Shown here: in pieces, positions 32,341-35,544 of the stretch
Numbering within the stretch: the first letter of the stretch is position 1
Layout of the letters: every line of letters begins with the position of its first letter
Assembly: GCA_049999765.1 (NCBI GenBank)
Contig: JBNGIQ010008197.1
Location: forward strand, 1-35,544
Length of the DNA stretch: 35,544 bases
Direction of reading: 5' to 3'
Origin: Phaeoceros laevis
Lineage: Eukaryota; Anthocerotophyta; Anthocerotopsida; Notothyladales
Program-made: the position numbers and the translations under genes
The notes under the pieces: generated by a model
The model's database searches: none
What the model was told of the DNA's origin: nothing
Seen by the model: the letters and a program-made list of their open reading frames with translations, nothing else

Positions 32341-32360
32341 CACGTGGAAGGTTCATATAA
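32341..32360 (+). promoter_or_regulatory. G-box and TATA-like element upstream of the dioxygenase gene
   Basis: CACGTG (32341-32346), the core of the plant G-box bound by bZIP and bHLH factors, is followed closely by CATATAA (32354-32360). They lie about 245-260 bp before the ATG at 32603, so the leader would be about 200 bp. This would fit light, stress or hormone control, but only the motifs are seen. Confidence 0.35.
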
Positions 32361-32602
32361 GTCGTCTGGTAAGTATGTTTCATATAGACATTCAAGTATG
32401 CACAGCAAAACCATGTCCACTGCTGTTTTATTATATTGTGAAGAGACGCTTTGCCGTGTTCAATGGGATATTTCGTACAGTGTGCTAGGCCCCTTGTAGA
32501 TAGAGATACTCGGATGTCATCTGTACATAGCTCCACAATTGTGCTCCAAATGGCAAACCATGCGCAGGATTCTTCTGCCAGCCTCCAGGACCTGAAGCTG
32601 CC

Positions 32603-34046
32603 ATGGATGCAGTGGTGGAGAGCTTCATCTTCCCGGAGCAGGATAGGCCCACTGTGCCTTACAACAGTTTCGAGGCTGACCTCCCTGTAATTGATCTGTC
32701 TCCGGTTCTCAGATTGGACAAGCTGCAAACTGCTGGACTTGGTGCAACAGACGCCACCAAGAAGGAGCTCCAGGACTGTGAGTCTCGGATCCCAGGAATC
32801 TTGCATGAATTGAGAAGGGCCTGTGAGAAGTTTGGCCTATTCCAAATTGTCAACCATGGCTTTCCATTGGAGTACATATCTCAAACGACAGACAGCGCAT
32901 TGGAGTTCTTCGCAAAGCCATTGGAGGTAAGCTCTAATTTCCTGCTTGCAGCGACTAGCACTGATTGCCAATCTTTGCAAAGAACAGCCATGGATGCTCA
33001 GACTTGCAAACAAAATGGACTCATTGATCATGACAGGAAAAGGAGAAGGTGACGATTCTGGACAGCGGGAATAAGATGGGCTACTTCTGCAAGAAACATC
33101 CATTAGACGGCACTGAAGCAGCACAACGGTGGCAGGAAGCGCTCACCCTGCCCGTGCAACCTGAGCACCTCACAGATGAGTGGGCAGCCCGGATGTGGCC
33201 AGACTCACTTGAGCGGATGAAAGCAACCAGGTACGCAAGCACAGCTCCTGTTCACTAATGCATGTCTGAGGAGCTTTTTCAAGGTGTCAACTGCGAACGC
33301 ACATGCCTGTATGCACAGTTTGCAAAATCTTGCTCAAGCCCTGTTTGCTTTCAACCGTCCTTACAGAGAGTTGTACAAGAAGCAAGCACTGGAATTCGAG
33401 GCCCTCTCAGTGAGGCTTCTGCAGCTGATAGCGCAGAGCTTGGGCCTCTCCGACACAGCCTACTACACCAAGAGCTTCGTAAACCACGCCACCAAGCGCT
33501 CCGGGATCCGGTTGAACCACTACCCCAAGTGCCCCAGGCCCGACCTCACCCTGGGCCTTCCTGCGCACACAGACCCCACAATGACGCTGCTCCACCAAGA
33601 CGCTGTGGGGGGGCTCCAAGTCCTCTCAGATGAGGGCAAATGGCTGGGGGTCAAGCCTCATCCTGGCGCCCTGGTAGTCAACTTGGGAGACTTCTTCCAG
33701 GTATGGTGCCCTCACCGGTTAGGCGCCATCAATTGTTTGCTCTTTGATTTCAAACAGACTCCCAATTCATGCGCGCACGTCGTGGCCTGATGTGCAGGCC
33801 TGGACCAACAACAGGTTCAAGAGCGCCATCCACCGGGCAGTGACGAATCCGGAGAAAGAAAGGCTGTCTTTCCTGTTCTACTCCTTCCCTGCGCATGATG
33901 CGATCGTGGTTGCGCCTCCCGAGCTGGTTGATTCAGAGCACCCGGCGCTCTACAGGGCGTTCACGGGTGCAGCCTATTTGACGGCCCTCTACTCTCCCGA
34001 GTTCAAAAATGATAGAACCCGGCTGTTGCCCAGCTTCATGAACTGA
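32603..34046 (+). CDS. Fe(II)/2-oxoglutarate-dependent dioxygenase (DOXC class, SRG1/ANS-like)
   Basis: Four exons (32603-32926, 33037-33230, 33367-33700, 33798-34046) join in phase with GT..AG introns to give 366 residues. The N-terminal DIOX_N region has LPVIDLSPV and CEKFGLFQIVNHG. The 2OG-Fe(II) core has LNHYPKCPRPDLTLG, the iron ligands HTD (His240, Asp242) and His296 in SAIHRAVTNPEKERLS, and the 2-oxoglutarate-binding RLS (Arg306, Ser308). All catalytic residues are intact and the length is normal for the family. Plant relatives oxidise flavonoids, hormones or alkaloids in the cytosol; the substrate cannot be told from the sequence. The exon 4 start at GCCTGGACC uses a TGTGCAG acceptor. 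Confidence 0.9.
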
Positions 34047-34454
34047 GCAGGTGGCAACAACGGTGGTGGCCCTGGCTTTCCTTAGGATGAGGTACCCAGG
34101 CTTCGTTCTTGAGCTAGAATCACTCATATCTTCAAAAATCAGGTTTCACATTGGCATGCTTCAAGCGCTTTTCATCAAGCTTACACTTGAAAAACTTACA
34201 TCAGTCAACAGCTTACCAATACTGGAGCCCTCCTTAATTGATGGAAACCCGTTTCCATCATGTAGTAGGAAACATCCGATTTTCGAAGTTTTGAAATTTC
34301 CCGTTTCTATACGGTTTTTTACTGGCAAAAAAAGCAAAGTAATAAGGCGTAGCTAGTAGATTAGAAGCTGGGCCGCGTGGTGGCATTTGGCTGCCTTGGC
34401 AGTTGGAAAGTAGTAGTTTTCTGAAAAAGTGAGCCTGGCCGTGATGCAGAATCT
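34047..34454. other. Downstream flank of the dioxygenase gene
   Basis: Probably the 3' untranslated region, followed by intergenic DNA. No convincing open frame and no clear repeat. Confidence 0.4.
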
Positions 34455-34963
34455 GGCAGACAGGCGCGCTGATGTGTTTGGAGAGTTGCATGCAGCATAA
34501 CTCTTTTGTTTGCAACGGCCTGGTGGACATGTATGCAGCATGAGGGGAATTGGCAGGGTTTTTGATAGTATGGCCACAAGGATTGCAGTGACATGGAATG
34601 CATGATCGCTGGGTATGGAAAGTGCGGTCAGTTGGAAGCTACACGCCAGCTGTTTGACACTCTGGCCACATGGGATGCAGTAGCATGTATTGCCATGATT
34701 GATGGATATGCTGACCACGGCCGCTGTCCCCAGGCGCTCGCATTGTATGCAAGGATGGAGCACGAACAGCTTGACAATGTGCAAGTGCTGGTGCTTACAG
34801 AAGGGCAGGCAGCTGCATTCAGGGATCATAAGAAGAGGACTGCTTAAAGGTGACAGAGTACGTACTGGGCTCTTGTTTCGTAAACATGTATGTAAAGTGT
34901 GGCCAGTTCGAAGATGAACGCAGTTTTAAGTTTGCTTGCCTCCTGGAAGCTTGTGCTGAAAGT
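34455..34963 (+). pseudogene. Degenerate PPR copy closely related to the gene at 386-3022
   Basis: The DNA aligns block by block with positions of about 1252-1940 of the first PPR gene. Shared stretches include TTTGTTTGCAAC, GGCCTGGTGGACATGTATG, TTTTTGATAGTATGGCCACA and TTTGCTTGCCTCCTGGAAGC. Relative to that gene it has a TGA soon after the MYA motif, several small frameshifts, a loss of about 40 bases in one motif and a loss of about 140 bases that jumps from one PLS unit to the next. Only about two triplets survive, with no start, E or DYW parts. It is a recently decayed duplicate, of that gene or a close sister. Confidence 0.85.
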
Positions 34964-34998
34964 TTGGACCGCTGCTACACAAGGACCTGTGGAAATAG

Positions 34999-35115
34999 GG
35001 CGACACCTACGGGTCCGTTATCTACAAACTGAGCAGCATCCCCTGCGCCGTCGTCTCTTGTGCGGAAGCCATGCACGAGATTACAGTCACAAAGGATCAT
35101 GAGCTCCTCAACAAG
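34999..35115 (+). pseudogene. Possible cytochrome P450 N-terminal fragment
   Basis: One frame reads TYGSVIYKLSSIPCAVVSCA followed by AMHEITVTKDHELLNK, then AA|GTAAGC, which looks like a splice donor. The pattern resembles the beta1 sheet/B-helix part of clan 71 P450s (YGxVxxxxLGSxPxVVVSS..A.E.xxTxD). A TAG lies just before it, and no P450 sequence precedes it. So it is at best an exon of a gene continuing past the window or, more likely, a displaced scrap. The assignment is by pattern only. Confidence 0.3.
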
Positions 35116-35143
35116 TAAGCTGCCTGCCTGCCCCCTCGGGGAC

Positions 35144-35226
35144 ATCCAAGTGGTATTGACTTGGGCCTTCCAAAGTGAAGACCCGGGTTCAAAGTGAAGA
35201 CCCCGGTTCAATCCCGTTTCTCGACC
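35144..35226 (+). mobile_element. tRNA-derived SINE-like fragment
   Basis: A tRNA-like stretch has an A-box-like CATCCAAGTGGTA, a B-box-like GGTTCAATCC (35205-35214) and an end resembling a tRNA acceptor (TCTCGACCA, then A-rich). Within it AAAGTGAAGACCCGGGTTC (35172-35190) is duplicated at 35191-35209, so the B-box region occurs twice. No intact cloverleaf can be drawn, so a working tRNA gene is unlikely. A Pol III-type SINE head or tRNA pseudogene is the likeliest reading. Confidence 0.35.
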
Positions 35227-35310
35227 AAAAAACTCAGGGTTCTCGACAAAAAATCAGCAAGTTATTTCTGAGCAAGAAGTGCTATTGATTTAGTAGCATT
35301 GTAACACCCT

Positions 35311-35343
35311 AGCTCCATGATTGTGGAGCTTTGATATATAAAG
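35311..35343 (+). promoter_or_regulatory. Hairpin plus TATA element
   Basis: A perfect 7-bp inverted repeat (AGCTCCA, six-base loop, TGGAGCT; 35311-35330) is followed at once by TATATAAAG (35335-35343). This looks like a core promoter for a transcript that would start near 35370 and run through the minisatellite at the window end. No coding start is seen within the window. Confidence 0.45.
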
Positions 35344-35403
35344 ATCCGTGCCATTGTCGCAGCATCAGAATCTTTCAAGACTGATCAAGGCTGCAATTGC
35401 ATA

Positions 35404-35544
35404 GCCGGCTTGAGCCGGCGGGTTCGGGAAGCACACATTGCATTGCCGGCTTGTTGAGCCGGCGGGTTCGGGAAGCACACATTGCATTGCCGGCTTGTTG
35501 AGCCGGCGGGTTCGGGAAGCACACATTGCATTGCCGGCTTGTTG
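35404..35544. repeat. GC-rich minisatellite, 44-bp unit, cut by window end
   Basis: Units begin at 35404 (41 bp), 35445 (44 bp), 35489 (44 bp) and 35533 (partial). Each contains GCCGGCTTGTTGAGCCGGC, a perfect 7-bp stem with a five-base loop; the first unit lacks three loop bases. The two full 44-bp units are identical as far as I can see. The array continues beyond the window. Confidence 0.9.

Noticed and set aside
3542-34046. O-methyltransferase, P450 and 2-oxoglutarate dioxygenase in one window as a biosynthetic gene cluster
   Set aside because: They are 20 kb or more apart or separated by a kinase, PPR genes and pseudogenes. All are large families, so co-occurrence by chance is likely, and no scaffold-forming enzyme is present.
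35144-35226. Functional tRNA gene
   Set aside because: The T-arm pairs poorly, the B-box region is duplicated and no matching acceptor stem can be drawn.

Overview
This is nuclear DNA from a land plant. The genes have short spliceosomal introns (about 70-370 bp, mostly 80-150) with GT..AG ends. The proteins are plant families: PLS-class PPR editing factors, a class II O-methyltransferase, an LRR receptor-like protein, an alpha carbonic anhydrase, a cytochrome P450, an AFC/LAMMER kinase and a 2-oxoglutarate dioxygenase. Both large PPR proteins carry the 'KP' form of the box before the DYW domain, and one ends in GRH instead of DYW. That DYW:KP class is known from hornworts, ferns and some lycophytes, where U-to-C organelle RNA editing occurs. 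With the compact introns and a gene about every 4 kb, a hornwort is my best guess; a lycophyte or fern is not excluded.

Layout. 0.4-3.0 kb (+): intronless DYW:KP PPR protein. 3.5-5.1 kb (-): three-exon O-methyltransferase with an in-frame TAG near its N-terminus. 6.0-9.0 kb (+): LRR receptor-like protein decayed by frameshifts and a stop. 9-13.2 kb: poorly coding DNA with a ~0.5 kb tandem duplication, unrecognised minus-strand exon-like stretches and a C-terminal piece of an RRS1-like ribosome biogenesis gene. 13.5-18.7 kb: two inverted ~0.7 kb copies of one sequence, enclosing a frameshifted PPR pseudogene (+) and an intact seven-exon alpha carbonic anhydrase (-). 20.1-23.3 kb (-): intronless 1061-residue PPR protein that has the KP box but stops before the deaminase domain. 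23.9-26.3 kb (-): nine-exon CYP85-clan P450 with one splice-phase problem. 27.1-30.1 kb (-): complete 12-exon AFC kinase. 32.6-34.0 kb (+): complete four-exon 2-oxoglutarate dioxygenase. 34.5-35.5 kb: degenerate copy of the first PPR gene, a P450-like scrap, a tRNA-like SINE fragment, and a TATA element followed by a 44-bp minisatellite cut by the window end.

The genes do not form an obvious shared pathway. The dominant theme is PPR turnover: two full-length genes, two pseudogenes, and DNA-level tandem repeats of about 309-312 bp inside the intact genes. I derived all exon boundaries by hand from splice signals and reading phase; none is checked against transcripts.
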